Assembly (NCBI GenBank): GCA_035536235.1
Contig: DATLOQ010000119.1
Coordinates: forward strand, 1 to 64,000
Origin: DATLNF01 sp035536235
GTDB lineage: Bacteria; Actinomycetota; Actinomycetes; BP-191
Length of the DNA: 64,000 bases
Direction of reading: 5' to 3'
This document shows, in pieces, positions 8,037 through 17,094 of this stretch. The notes under the pieces were generated by a model. That model was not told the DNA's origin and did no database searches. It worked only from the letters and a program-made list of their open reading frames with translations. The position numbers were made by a program, and so were the translations under genes. Within the stretch, counting starts at the first letter, position 1; each line of letters begins with the position of its first letter.

Positions 8037-8831
8037 TCAGCCGATCCGCAGCGCGAAGGACACCAGGCGTTCGGCCGCACCGGCGCCGGTGCTGACGAAT
8101 ACCGCCTCGTAGCTCGCCGCAGGGGTCTGGCCGGGATAGAAGTACAGGGCCTGGATCGAGGCGAGCCGGCCAGGGGCACCCGCGACCACCACCCCCGTGC
8201 CTCCGGACACTCCGCCGGTGGCGCACTGGGAGCCTGGGCGAGCCAAGCAGACGTCGTCCGCCGACACCACTCCCGCGGAGTAGGACTGCGCCGACGCGAG
8301 CACGACCATCGACCCGAGCGTGACCGTCATCGGAATGCGGCTCACCGCTGTCGGGACTCCCATCGGCAGGGTCTGCCGCACCAGCTCACCGCGGACGTCG
8401 GCTCGACCTCGGGGCAGGAGCGTGACCGACCGCCCGAGACCTTTCGCGGGCACCCGCACCTCGCTGGGCCCGTTGGCCAGCAACGTGACGCGGTAGCGGC
8501 CCGCTGGAAGCCGGACGGCGTCGAACCCGCCGCCGAAGACCATCGGGACCTGATCGCTGTCAACGGAGAAACCAGCCGCGACCACACCCCCGACAGCGAC
8601 ACTGCCGTCAGCGCGGTGCACGACGAATCCGGCGAAGGTGCCGCCCATGCGTGCGCTCATCGCCCGGGCCGGCCCGAGCCCGCCGACCTCGAACGTCGTG
8701 GGCCGCCGGAGCACCAGGTTCATGCTCCTGCTGGCCACTCCCCGCAGCACCAGCACCTCAGCGGGGCTGGCCCAGGCCGCCGGCAGTCCGGTCAGACCGA
8801 GAAGCACCAGCAGCACTGCCAGTCGGCGCAT
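8037..8831 (-). CDS. Secreted protein of unknown function
   Basis: A 264-residue protein not assigned to a family. The ATG at 8831 gives a clear signal peptide (MRRLAVLLVLLGLTGLPAAWA), so the product is exported. The mature part is rich in Gly, Val and Ser with alternating hydrophobic residues, consistent with a beta-sandwich. It has two Cys, in DDVCLARPGSQC, which may form a disulfide. No catalytic motif was seen. It lies between a DMT transporter gene and hemE on the same strand with short gaps, so it may be co-transcribed with them. Confidence 0.7.
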   Translation of the reverse strand: MRRLAVLLVLLGLTGLPAAWASPAEVLVLRGVASRSMNLVLRRPTTFEVGGLGPARAMSARMGGTFAGFVVHRADGSVAVGGVVAAGFSVDSDQVPMVFGGGFDAVRLPAGRYRVTLLANGPSEVRVPAKGLGRSVTLLPRGRADVRGELVRQTLPMGVPTAVSRIPMTVTLGSMVVLASAQSYSAGVVSADDVCLARPGSQCATGGVSGGTGVVVAGAPGRLASIQALYFYPGQTPAASYEAVFVSTGAGAAERLVSFALRIG

Positions 8832-8872
8832 GCCACGGACTTCGACGCCGCTGCGTCGGGCACCTCTCGGGC

Positions 8873-9721
8873 TCACCCGGCGCCGCCGCTGCCGGCGATC
8901 AGGACCACGCCGGTGAGTGCGGCGACCACCCCCGCGACCTGTGACCGCCGCATCCGCTCGGCGAGCAGCCGACGCGCCAGCAACGCCGTGACGACGGGGT
9001 AGAGCGAGGCCAGCACCGCGACCACAGCCAGGTCGGCAGCCCCGCTGGCAGCCACGGCGTAAAGGCCGACCGCCCCGAGGTCGCACCCGCCGGCCAGTAC
9101 GAGCGTCGGCACATCGGCGCGGCGGACGGTGAGGGGAGTACGACGCAGCGCGACCGTCGCAATGGTGAGGACCGCCCCGGTGGCCCGCATGACGGCGAGG
9201 ACCGCCAGCGTGCTGCTGCCCTCGCCCGAAGTGGCCCGGTCGACGAGCACCAGCACGGAGCCGAAGCCCAGCGCGGCCAGGAACGCCAACCCGAACGCCG
9301 CACGGCTAGCGCCGCCATGGCGCAGGTCGAGACCGGAGGCCAGAACCACACCGGAAGCAGCGAGCAGGATCCCACCCGTGGCGAGCGCGCCCGGCCGGTC
9401 GCCCTGCGCCCAGGACACCACCACAGGCACGGCGACGCCGGTGGCGGCGATGGGCGCGACCACCCCCATCGTGCCCACCGCCAGCGCCTGGTAGAAGGCG
9501 CTGAGCGCGACGGCAATGGCTGCCCCCGCGCCGGCCGCGAGCAGCAGGTAGGGGCCGAACGGGGCGTCCCGGCGGAGCAGCAGCAGGCTGCCCGCCAGCA
9601 CCAGTCCGACCACCTGGACCACCGCCACGACGAGCAGCGCGGGGCAGCGGCGGCTGAGCACACCGCCGATGTAGTCGGCGGTCCCCCACAGCAGGCTGGA
9701 GACGAGGGCGAGGAGAGCCAC
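8873..9721 (-). CDS. EamA/DMT-superfamily transporter
   Basis: About 282 residues with ten hydrophobic segments in two EamA halves; it opens with LLALVSSLLWGTADYIGG and ends with VAGVVAALTGVVLIAGS. The GTG at 9721 is preferred because the first helix begins at once; the open frame extends far upstream only as antisense of the DUF3000 gene. Substrate unknown. It is divergent from the DUF3000 gene and lies 41 bp before the secreted-protein gene at 8831. Confidence 0.8.
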   Translation of the reverse strand: MALLALVSSLLWGTADYIGGVLSRRCPALLVVAVVQVVGLVLAGSLLLLRRDAPFGPYLLLAAGAGAAIAVALSAFYQALAVGTMGVVAPIAATGVAVPVVVSWAQGDRPGALATGGILLAASGVVLASGLDLRHGGASRAAFGLAFLAALGFGSVLVLVDRATSGEGSSTLAVLAVMRATGAVLTIATVALRRTPLTVRRADVPTLVLAGGCDLGAVGLYAVAASGAADLAVVAVLASLYPVVTALLARRLLAERMRRSQVAGVVAALTGVVLIAGSGGAG

Positions 9722-9811
9722 GACGATGACCCTACGGGCGACACGCCCGGCGCCAACGGGACGGCCCGGGGTTACCAGTCGCTGCGGCGGGTCCCACCTA
9801 GTGTGACGGCC

Positions 9812-10387
9812 ATGACGGTGGAGCCGGACGAGGCACCCGAGGCGTTCCGGTCGGCGGTGGCCGACCTGCGCGCGACGGAGGTCGACGTGGCCGTCACCAT
9901 TCGGGAGATCCCTGCGCCGGGCCGCCTGGCGCCGTACTCCTTCGCCCTCGCCGCCGAGGTGCTGCACGGAGACGACGAGCTGGCCGGCGGGCGCTTCGTC
10001 CTGTTGCACGACCCAGCCGGCCAGGACGCCTGGGAGGGCACCTCGCGCATCGTCGCCTTCCTGTCCGCTGAGGTCGAGGAGGACATCGGCAACGACCCGC
10101 TGCTCCCCGAGGTCGGCTGGGCCTGGCTGCTCGACGCGCTGGCCGGGCACGACGCAGGCCACGTCGCCGCGGGCGGCACCGTCACGCGGACCTCGTCGTC
10201 GCGGTTCGGCATGATGGCCGGCGAGGACGACGGCTGCGACGTCGAGCTGCGCTGCTCGTGGACGCCGACCGGACCCTCGCTGGGGGCTCACCTGGCGGCC
10301 TTCTGCGACGTGCTCTGCTCCATGGCTGGGCTGCCGCCGGCTTCGGCCGGCGTGGCGCGCCTGCCGCTGGGCCGCAGCAGGTCCTAG
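9812..10387 (+). CDS. DUF3000 family protein
   Basis: A 191-residue cytoplasmic protein of the actinobacteria-only DUF3000 family, whose biochemical role is unknown. Recognisable stretches are LAPYSFALAAEVL, GRFVLLHDPAGQDAWEGT, PEVGWAWLLDAL and the closing CSMAGLPP. In many actinobacteria it lies between hemE and a LuxR-type regulator plus ribonuclease D, as here. The start is ATG 9812; a GTG nine bases earlier is also possible. The stop is 6 bp from the end of the convergent kinase gene. Confidence 0.85.
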   Translation: MTVEPDEAPEAFRSAVADLRATEVDVAVTIREIPAPGRLAPYSFALAAEVLHGDDELAGGRFVLLHDPAGQDAWEGTSRIVAFLSAEVEEDIGNDPLLPEVGWAWLLDALAGHDAGHVAAGGTVTRTSSSRFGMMAGEDDGCDVELRCSWTPTGPSLGAHLAAFCDVLCSMAGLPPASAGVARLPLGRSRS

Positions 10388-10393
10388 CGCCGG

Positions 10394-11509
10394 TCAGCCA
10401 CCGGTGAGGGCCTCTTCCGCACGGGCCTCCTTGGTGACAGCGTCAGTGCCGGAGCTCGGTACGCCGACCGCGGGTCGGCCGCCCGTGGGGACGTGCGGGA
10501 GCCTCAGCTGGAGAACCGTGCCGGCGGCCGGCATCGAGGACACCTCCAGCGTGCCGCCAGCCAGGCGAGCCCGCTCCCGAAGCAGCCCCAGCCCGACATG
10601 GCGACCCTTCTGCGGTCGCACCAGCGCCAGGTCGAAGCCGGGACCGGCATCGAGGACGGTCGCCACGATGCCGGTCTCGTCGACGACGAGCTGGGCCTCC
10701 GCCCACTCCACGTCGGCATGCTTGACGACGTTGAGCAGCGCCTCCTGGAAGAACCGGTAGATCGTCACCGCGGTCGCCAGCGGGAGCGGGTGGGCGACGT
10801 CCGGCCACGCCAGATCGACGCTGAGCCCGTAGCGCTGCTGCAGCTCGTCACGGAGGTCGGCGACCGCGCCGGCCAGGTCACCTTCGCGCAGGGCCGGGGG
10901 TCGCGTGCGCGCCATGACCGCACGCACCTGCTCCTCCGCGTCGTCGGCGTAGTCCGCTGCGCGCCGCACGCTCTCCGGATCCCCGTCGGAGAGGGAGGAG
11001 CGCGTGAGGGCCAGCGACTGCGCGACGGTGTCGTGCAGCTCGGCGGCCAGCTGACCGCGGGCGCCCTCCTCGGCCGCCACCAGCCCGGAGAGCAGCTCGA
11101 ACATCCCGGCCGACGCCGTTTCCGCCGTACGTCGGTGCCGTTCGCCCACCTCGTCCGCCACCCGCGCCCGCAGCGCCAGCGCCTCGAAGGTGCGGGCGAG
11201 GTCGTCGATCTCGGCACAGAACATCGAGCCGGTCGAGCGCACCCCGCTGTCGGGTTCGGCGCTGCGTTGGACAGCGATCGACCTCAGCGAGCGCAGGCGG
11301 GAGACCAGGCGCCTGGCCAGCACGGCGGCCAGGGCAGCGGCGATGACGGACACCGCGGCCCCTGCCATGAGTCCCCGCGCCAGCGAGCTCCACGGGGCCA
11401 CTCCGGAGATGACGAAGGTCAGCGCCGTCGCGGTGCCGACCGCGAGGCTGCACAGGAGCACCACCGATGCCGCGAGCACACCCAGTGGCAGCCTTGGGCC
11501 ACGGCTCAT
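10394..11509 (-). CDS. NarL-type sensor histidine kinase
   Basis: A 371-residue membrane kinase. Two hydrophobic segments lie in the first 80 residues, then a HAMP-like stretch, then the HisKA_3 dimerisation box with the phosphorylated His in QLAAELHDTVAQSLA. The ATPase part has the N box (EALLNVVKHA), the Asp in LDAGPGFD and GLGLLRERA. The ATG at 11509 overlaps the stop of the upstream gene as ATGA, so the two are translationally coupled. Its likely partner is the LuxR-type regulator at 13306, divergently encoded beyond the membrane GAF gene. The stimulus is unknown. Confidence 0.88.
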   Translation of the reverse strand: MSRGPRLPLGVLAASVVLLCSLAVGTATALTFVISGVAPWSSLARGLMAGAAVSVIAAALAAVLARRLVSRLRSLRSIAVQRSAEPDSGVRSTGSMFCAEIDDLARTFEALALRARVADEVGERHRRTAETASAGMFELLSGLVAAEEGARGQLAAELHDTVAQSLALTRSSLSDGDPESVRRAADYADDAEEQVRAVMARTRPPALREGDLAGAVADLRDELQQRYGLSVDLAWPDVAHPLPLATAVTIYRFFQEALLNVVKHADVEWAEAQLVVDETGIVATVLDAGPGFDLALVRPQKGRHVGLGLLRERARLAGGTLEVSSMPAAGTVLQLRLPHVPTGGRPAVGVPSSGTDAVTKEARAEEALTGG

Positions 11510-12960
11510 GCCTGGTCCGCAAGGACACCGGTGGTCGTCCACTCCGTCGCGGCGCGGCCATGAGTCGGAGCGGTCGTGGGCTCCTTGGCTGCGGTCTCGG
11601 TCGCCACGGCTGCGCCGAGGCCGGGCTCAGCGGCGAGCACGATCGCCCCGAGCAGCGACGCCACGGCACGCTCCACGGCGTGCAGCTCGTCGACGATGTT
11701 GGTGACGTCGTGCGGACCGGTGGGAGAGGTGGCCAGCCGCGCCAGCCGGCCCGCCGACTCACGGAGGACGGTGAGGCTCGGCACGGTATGCGCACCGAGG
11801 TCCCCGAGGGCGCGCGCGGCCTCGTCGGCCGCGTCGGCGCGATCCAGGGCTGCGTCGCGAGAAGCGGTGAGGTCCGCGACGGACAGCCACGCCTCGGCCT
11901 GGCCGACGAGCACGTGCGCCAACGTGACCTCACGCCGGCCGAACCCGGCGGCGCCCCTCGGGCGCTGCGCATGCAGAACAGCCAGCGGGCTGTTGCTGTC
12001 GCCGAGCACGGCGGAGCAGTACGGCCGGCCCTCGCTCATGCCGGTCGACACGCCGCGGTGCTCGACCGCGCGCACGGCCCACGGCTCGTTCAGCGCCGAA
12101 GAAGGGACGCGGGCCCGCGACTTCACGCCGTACTCGTCTCCGGCGTAGCGCACCGGGCCGTCCGCGCCCATGAGGAGCAGCTCGACGTCCGCGCCGCCGA
12201 AGAGACGCGCCGCTGCCGTCAGCACCACCCGAGCAGAGGTGTCGACGCTCTGCCCGGTCGCCCGCTCCTGGCCTCTCGCCAGCTCGGTGAAGAGCCGGAC
12301 CTCCGCGGCCCGCTGCGTCTGCTGGTCGTAGGAGAACCACAGCAGGAACATCGGGGCCAGCAAGCCGGACAGCCCGAGCGGAGCGTGGAGGACGAGCCAG
12401 CCGCCGAGGATGCCGACCGACGTGTTGCCCGCAGTGTGCAGCGCCGACATCGGCGCGGAGTCCCAGAGCAGCTCCGCCACACGACGGTGCGAGCTCGCTG
12501 CTATCGCGGCCGCGACAAGGAGGTGGTTCAGCAGCCAGAAGACGCCCATGCCGGCCGCGGCACCGATGATCCCCTCGCCGTTCCACACTGCCATCGCCAC
12601 CGCCGCACCGGTGGCGCAGGCGAACTGGGCGAGGTTGAAGGCGACTTTCAGCCGGGGCTGCCGGCGGGTCACCTGCGCCACGAGCACCCCGAGGAGGACC
12701 GCCAGGACGATCCAGGAGCCTGGAGCGAAGACCAAGGACGCGCCGATCGCCCCATCTGTGCACGAGAAGGAGTAACGCTGGCGACCGAAGGTCAGGTGGA
12801 CGACGGCTAGCTCACTGCCAGCGATCACCAGGCCCAGAACCGGAACTGCCCACCAGGCTGGCCGACCCCAATCGGTGACGGCCACGGTTAGCGCTGCCCC
12901 CACGAAGGCGAGCCAGCCGAGTGCGGTCACGCCCTGGGGCGGCGACATCCGGGCGATCAT
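11506..12960 (-). CDS. Membrane protein with GAF-like sensor domain, coupled to histidine kinase
   Basis: A 484-residue protein. Residues 1-215 hold about seven hydrophobic segments, resembling the integral sensor modules of signalling proteins. A linker (TQRAAEVRLFTELARGQERA) follows, then a GAF-like domain at about 235-360. A helical C-terminal part is reminiscent of a degenerate dimerisation region, but no His-kinase, GGDEF, EAL or HD-GYP catalytic domain is visible. Its stop overlaps the kinase start, so it is probably the input partner of the kinase at 10394. ATG 12960 is chosen; a second Met (MSPPQG) follows four codons later. Confidence 0.75.
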   Translation of the reverse strand: MIARMSPPQGVTALGWLAFVGAALTVAVTDWGRPAWWAVPVLGLVIAGSELAVVHLTFGRQRYSFSCTDGAIGASLVFAPGSWIVLAVLLGVLVAQVTRRQPRLKVAFNLAQFACATGAAVAMAVWNGEGIIGAAAGMGVFWLLNHLLVAAAIAASSHRRVAELLWDSAPMSALHTAGNTSVGILGGWLVLHAPLGLSGLLAPMFLLWFSYDQQTQRAAEVRLFTELARGQERATGQSVDTSARVVLTAAARLFGGADVELLLMGADGPVRYAGDEYGVKSRARVPSSALNEPWAVRAVEHRGVSTGMSEGRPYCSAVLGDSNSPLAVLHAQRPRGAAGFGRREVTLAHVLVGQAEAWLSVADLTASRDAALDRADAADEAARALGDLGAHTVPSLTVLRESAGRLARLATSPTGPHDVTNIVDELHAVERAVASLLGAIVLAAEPGLGAAVATETAAKEPTTAPTHGRAATEWTTTGVLADQA

Positions 12961-13070
12961 CCGACGTCACCGTCGCTGCTCGGCAACACGCTCCACGACC
13001 CCGCGCTCCAGGAGCCGGCCCTGATCGCGGCGGCGTAGTCGGAGGGGCGGCCGTAGTGGTGGGTGTTCAC
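12957..13070 (-). CDS. Possible small leader ORF (37 aa) upstream of the membrane sensor gene
   Basis: A GTG-started frame of 37 codons begins VNTHHYGRPSDYAAAI and ends in a TGA that overlaps the ATG of the membrane sensor gene at 12960 (ATGA overlap). An AAAGGG sequence lies about 8 nt before the GTG. The frame fills part of an otherwise empty divergent region. The stop/start coupling is the main support. No homologue is recognised and chance is quite possible. Confidence 0.3.
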   Translation of the reverse strand: MNTHHYGRPSDYAAAIRAGSWSAGSWSVLPSSDGDVG

Positions 13071-13305
13071 GGGCGACCCTTTCGGCGACATCGATGGCGG
13101 CACTGCTACTCATCGGCACGCGGTCAAGCCGACTTTCGTGTCTGGCGGAACGACGTTGGGACGAATGTCTGCTGCCCGTTGCGCCGAATGGGTGAGAAGC
13201 AATCGCTACAGGCGGCCCGGTGTTCCGCCGAAGCCATTTGCACACGCGAGGTTGGCATTGGGTCCGGCGCATTCGTCGTCTCCCCACGCCGAGGAGGAGG
13301 CATAC
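12961..13305. promoter_or_regulatory. Divergent intergenic region between sensor operon and response regulator
   Basis: 345 bp between divergent genes with no recognised protein gene except the possible 37-aa frame. It must carry the promoters of both transcripts. The ribosome-binding site GAGGAGGAGG at 13291-13300 serves the regulator start at 13306. No convincing -35/-10 pair or operator was found. A palindromic CATCGATG core lies near 13088-13095. Confidence 0.5.
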
Positions 13306-13974
13306 GTGACGACCGCGACTGAGGCGCTCGGCAAGGTCGTGCAGACCGGCTTCACCGCAATGGTGGTCGACGATCATCCGCTCGTTCGCGAATCCATGGT
13401 GACCCGACTGCGGGCCATGGGCGCCGTCGACGTCGTGGAGGCCGCCAGCATCGCCGAAGCTCGTGCGCGGGCCGGCACTGGTGTCCGTGATGTCTGCGTA
13501 CTCGACCTCGGTCTCCCTGACGGCTCGGGCCTCGAGCTGCTCGCCGACCTGCGGTTGGCCGGCTGGACTCGGCTCATCGTGCTGTCCGCGGCCGACGACC
13601 CGTACTCGGTTCGATCAGCGTTCGTCGCAGGTGCGCAGGGCTACCTGCTCAAGTCTGCGTCGCCGCACGTCGTTGCCGACGGCGTACGCCGAGTGCTGGA
13701 CGGCGGGGTCTACGCCGACCCCTCGGTTGCCTCTCTGCTCGCCCAGGGTCTCCGCTCCGGCACCTCCAGTGATGGCGTCGGGGAGCTCTCCGGACGCGAG
13801 ATCGAAGTTCTGCAGCTCGTGGCAGACGGCCGGTCCAACAAGCAGGTCGGCGAGCTGCTCGGCCTCTCCGCACTGACGGTGAAGAGCCACTTGGCCCGCA
13901 TCGCGCGCAAGCTCGGCACCGGCGACCGTGCCGAGATGGTCGCACTTGCCATGCGAGCAGGCGTCATCCGCTAG
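13306..13974 (+). CDS. LuxR/NarL-family response regulator
   Basis: A 222-residue transcription factor. The N-terminal receiver has the acidic pair in MVVDDHPLVRESM, the phospho-acceptor Asp in VCVLDLGLPDGSG, a Ser/Thr switch in LIVLSAAD and the Lys in GYLLKSAS. The C-terminal HTH (about 155-215) reads LSGREIEVLQLVADGRSNKQ and then LSALTVKSHLARI. GTG 13306 is preceded by GAGGAGGAGG six bases upstream; the longer open frame lacks such a site. The adjacent kinase at 10394 is its probable partner. This gene, DUF3000 and ribonuclease D are neighbours in many actinobacteria. Confidence 0.92.
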   Translation: MTTATEALGKVVQTGFTAMVVDDHPLVRESMVTRLRAMGAVDVVEAASIAEARARAGTGVRDVCVLDLGLPDGSGLELLADLRLAGWTRLIVLSAADDPYSVRSAFVAGAQGYLLKSASPHVVADGVRRVLDGGVYADPSVASLLAQGLRSGTSSDGVGELSGREIEVLQLVADGRSNKQVGELLGLSALTVKSHLARIARKLGTGDRAEMVALAMRAGVIR

Positions 13975-14022
13975 GGCAACAATCCGCCCGGAGACGCCTC
14001 CGCCGTACTACGGTCAGCAGAA

Positions 14023-15288
14023 ATGACCGCTATCGAGGGCCGGACGCAACCGGTCGACGAAGCTCCGGAGCAGTCGCCTGACCCGCCGCCGCAGGTGTAC
14101 CCGCTGCTCGAGCTCGCCGACGGGATCCCACCCGTCGTCTCCTCGGAACGCGGCCTGAAGCAGGCGGTCGCCATCCTCGCCGCTGGCACCGGGCCGGTGG
14201 CGATCGACGCCGAGCGGGCGTCGGGCTACCGCTACGGACAGCGCTGCTATCTCGTCCAGCTGCGCCGGTACGGCTCCGGGTCAGTGCTCATCGACCCGAT
14301 CGGCTGTCCGGACCTGTCCTCCCTCGATGCCGTCCTGGCTGACGTCGAGTGGGTGCTGCACGCGGCCAGTCAGGACCTGCCCTGCCTGGCCGAGATCGGG
14401 CTGCGCCCGCAGCTGCTCTTCGACACCGAGCTGGCCGCTCGGCTAGCGGGCCATGAGCGGGTGGGCCTCGCCACGATGGTCGAGAAGGTGCTCGGCAGGC
14501 GTCTCGACAAGGGCAGCTCATCTGCGGACTGGTCGCAGCGCCCGCTCACCCCGGCCATGCTGCGCTACGCGGCACTCGATGTAGAGCCACTGGTGGAGCT
14601 TCGCGACCACCTTGAGGAGGAGCTCGAGCAGCAGGGCAAGCTGTCGTGGGCGCTGGAGGAGTTCGCTGCGGTGGCCGCAGCACCGACAGCCCCCCCTCGG
14701 GTCGAGCCGTGGCGGCGTACGTCGGGGCTGCACCGGATCCGACAGGCCCGCCAGCTCGCCGGCGTGCGCGCGATGTGGGAGCTGCGCGACGACATCGCCC
14801 GGCGACGCGACATCGCGCCGGGCCGCATCCTCTCCGACGCGGCCATCGTCGACGCGGTCCTCAAAGCTCCCGCTTCGCCCGAAGAGCTGGCCACCGTTCC
14901 GCCGTTCAACGGCAAGTCTCTCCGCCGGCAGGTGGGCATGTGGCACCGGGCGCTTGCTGAAGCAGCGGCACTGCCCGTCGATGCGCTTCCGCAAGCCCAC
15001 GGCACGTCCGACGGTGGCCCACCCCCCGCACATCGCTGGCTGGAACGCGACCCCGTGGCTGCCGCCCGGTTGGCGCGGGTGCGGGGAGCCGTGGCCGCCA
15101 TCGCGGCGCAGCACACCCTCCCGGTCGAGAACCTCGTCGAGCCGGCCGTCATCCGCCGGGTCGCCTGGAGTCCACCCGCGCCGCTCACGGTCGACGTCGT
15201 AGCGGCCACCATGCACGAGCTCGGGGCGCGGACCTGGCAGATCGCCTTGACGGCCAAGGTCGTCGTCGAGGCACTTGCGGAGCCGTGA
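14023..15288 (+). CDS. rnd: Ribonuclease D (DEDD exonuclease with HRDC domain)
   Basis: A 421-residue 3'-5' exoribonuclease. The DEDD exonuclease domain spans about residues 35-210, with the first Asp and Glu in VAIDAERASGYRYG, the next Asp in VLHAASQDLPCLAEIG and the Tyr-Asp motif in MLRYAALDVEPLVEL. The HRDC domain is at about 235-315. It acts in tRNA and stable RNA maturation in relatives. The GNAT gene starts inside its stop (GTGA overlap at 15285). Confidence 0.93.
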   Translation: MTAIEGRTQPVDEAPEQSPDPPPQVYPLLELADGIPPVVSSERGLKQAVAILAAGTGPVAIDAERASGYRYGQRCYLVQLRRYGSGSVLIDPIGCPDLSSLDAVLADVEWVLHAASQDLPCLAEIGLRPQLLFDTELAARLAGHERVGLATMVEKVLGRRLDKGSSSADWSQRPLTPAMLRYAALDVEPLVELRDHLEEELEQQGKLSWALEEFAAVAAAPTAPPRVEPWRRTSGLHRIRQARQLAGVRAMWELRDDIARRRDIAPGRILSDAAIVDAVLKAPASPEELATVPPFNGKSLRRQVGMWHRALAEAAALPVDALPQAHGTSDGGPPPAHRWLERDPVAAARLARVRGAVAAIAAQHTLPVENLVEPAVIRRVAWSPPAPLTVDVVAATMHELGARTWQIALTAKVVVEALAEP

Positions 15289-15821
15289 CATCCGGCGGCC
15301 CCACTGCGAGCCCGGCCGACGACGTCATCATCGAGACCGCCCGGCTGCGCCTCGTCCCGATCGACTACGCGTTGGCCGCCCGAATTCTGGTCGGGGATCT
15401 CAGTGGCCTGGTCTGTGCCCCAGGGTGGCCGACGCCGGACACGCCTGACGCGCTCGGGGCATTCGTCGAGCACGGCGACTCCGCCGCCTTTGGCGGGTGG
15501 CTGATCTGCCGAGGCGACGACCAGACGATCATCGGTGACTGCGGTTGGCGCGGCGGTCCGGACCGTTCCGGCGACGTGGAGATCGGCTACGGCTTGGCCG
15601 CCTCCGCTCGCGGGCTGGGTCTCGGGACCGAGGCGATCGGCGGACTCGTGTCGTGGATCCGCACACAGCCCGGGGTACGCCGAGTTATCGCCGAGACGCT
15701 GGCGGACAACGTGGCCTCGCGACGCCTCCTCGAGCGCCTCGGCTTCTCGTGGACATCCGACGTCCTCCCGCACGTCTGGTATGCCCTCCCCGTCACGGCT
15801 TTGGAAGTTACCCGTCAGTAG
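15285..15821 (+). CDS. GNAT-family N-acetyltransferase (RimJ/RimL type)
   Basis: A 178-residue acetyltransferase. It starts IIETARLRLVPID, the RimJ/RimL opening. Acetyl-CoA motif A is in YGLAASARGLGLGTEAIGGL and motif B in VIAETLADNVASRRLLERLG. The substrate may be a protein N-terminus or an amine; sequence does not tell. The GTG start lies within the ribonuclease D stop codon, so translation is coupled. Confidence 0.85.
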   Translation: MTSGGPTASPADDVIIETARLRLVPIDYALAARILVGDLSGLVCAPGWPTPDTPDALGAFVEHGDSAAFGGWLICRGDDQTIIGDCGWRGGPDRSGDVEIGYGLAASARGLGLGTEAIGGLVSWIRTQPGVRRVIAETLADNVASRRLLERLGFSWTSDVLPHVWYALPVTALEVTRQ

Positions 15822-15864
15822 GTAGGCTGCAGCCCCTTCAGCCCGACTGCAGCAAGGAGCTTCC

Positions 15865-17094
15865 GTGGGTGGCGGCAGCAGCGCCCGGCAAGTGCGGAAC
15901 GTCGTCTTCGTCGACGGGCTGCGCACGCCGTTCGGCATCGGCAAGGCGACGGGGATGTACGCCGGCACACGAGCCGACGACCTAGTGGTGCGGGTCATCC
16001 GGGAGCTGCTGCGCCGCAACCCGAACCTGCCACCCGAACGGGTGGATGACGTGGCGATCGCGGCGACCACCCAGATCGGCGACCAGGGCCTGACGATCGG
16101 CCGGATGGCCGCTCTGCTCGCCGGGCTCCCCCAGTCCGTCCCTGGCTACGCCATCGACCGGATGTGCGCCGGCGCCATGACGGCGGTGACGACCTCGGCC
16201 AGCGGGATCGGCATCGGCATGCAGGACGTCGTCATCGCTGGCGGAGTCGAGCACATGGGCCGCCATCCCATGGGCGAGGGCGTCGACCCCAACCCGCGCA
16301 TCGTGAGCGAGCGCCTCGTCGACACCTCCGCCCTGGTCATGGGGGCGACCGCTGAGAACCTGCACGACCGGCTGCCCGACGTGACGCGTGAGCGGTGTGA
16401 CGCGTTCGCCCTCGCGTCTCAGCACAAGGCCGCCGCCGCCATCGAAGCCGGCGTGATCGCTGAAGACCTGGCGCCGATGGCCACGTGGAGCGCGGCCGGC
16501 TGGGGTCTTGCGACAGCCGACGAGCCGCCACGCCCGGATACGACGCTGGCGGGACTCGCTGCCCTGCGCACGCCGTTCCGCGCCCATGGCCGGGTGACGG
16601 CGGGCAACGCCGCCGGGATCAACGACGGTGCCACCGGCTGCATCCTCGCGGCCGAGGAGGTGGCCGCGGAGCTGGGCCTCACGGCGAAGATGCGGCTGGT
16701 CGGCTTCGGCTTCGCCGGGGTGGAGCCGGAGGTCATGGGAGTCGGGCCGATCCCCTCGACGGAGAAGGCCCTGGCCCGCTGCGGCCTGCAGATCTCCGAC
16801 ATCGGCGCGTTCGAGCTCAACGAGGCGTTCGCCGTGCAGGTGCTGGCCTTCTTCGACCACTTCGGGATTCCGGACGACGACAGGCGGGTCAACCCCTACG
16901 GCGGTGCCATCGCCTTCGGCCACCCGCTCGCGTCCTCCGGCGTGCGGCTCATGACACAGCTCGCTCGCACCTTCGCTGCAGACCCGACCGTGCGCTACGG
17001 CATCACCGCGATGTGCGTCGGCATCGGCATGGGCGGCACGGTCATCTGGGAGAACACCCTGTGGAACGGGTCTGAGGGAGAGGCGACGTCGTGA
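15865..17094 (+). CDS. fadA: Acetyl-CoA acyltransferase (beta-oxidation thiolase)
   Basis: A 409-residue thiolase that cleaves 3-ketoacyl-CoA with CoA in fatty-acid beta-oxidation. The nucleophile is the Cys of DRMCAGAM (about residue 100), the His is in GHPLASSG, and the acid/base Cys is in AMCVGIGMGG. GTG 15865 is preceded by AAGGAG. Its stop overlaps the start of the multifunctional partner (ATGA-type overlap at 17091), so the two are made together as the beta and alpha subunits of a trifunctional complex. Confidence 0.95.
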   Translation: MGGGSSARQVRNVVFVDGLRTPFGIGKATGMYAGTRADDLVVRVIRELLRRNPNLPPERVDDVAIAATTQIGDQGLTIGRMAALLAGLPQSVPGYAIDRMCAGAMTAVTTSASGIGIGMQDVVIAGGVEHMGRHPMGEGVDPNPRIVSERLVDTSALVMGATAENLHDRLPDVTRERCDAFALASQHKAAAAIEAGVIAEDLAPMATWSAAGWGLATADEPPRPDTTLAGLAALRTPFRAHGRVTAGNAAGINDGATGCILAAEEVAAELGLTAKMRLVGFGFAGVEPEVMGVGPIPSTEKALARCGLQISDIGAFELNEAFAVQVLAFFDHFGIPDDDRRVNPYGGAIAFGHPLASSGVRLMTQLARTFAADPTVRYGITAMCVGIGMGGTVIWENTLWNGSEGEATS

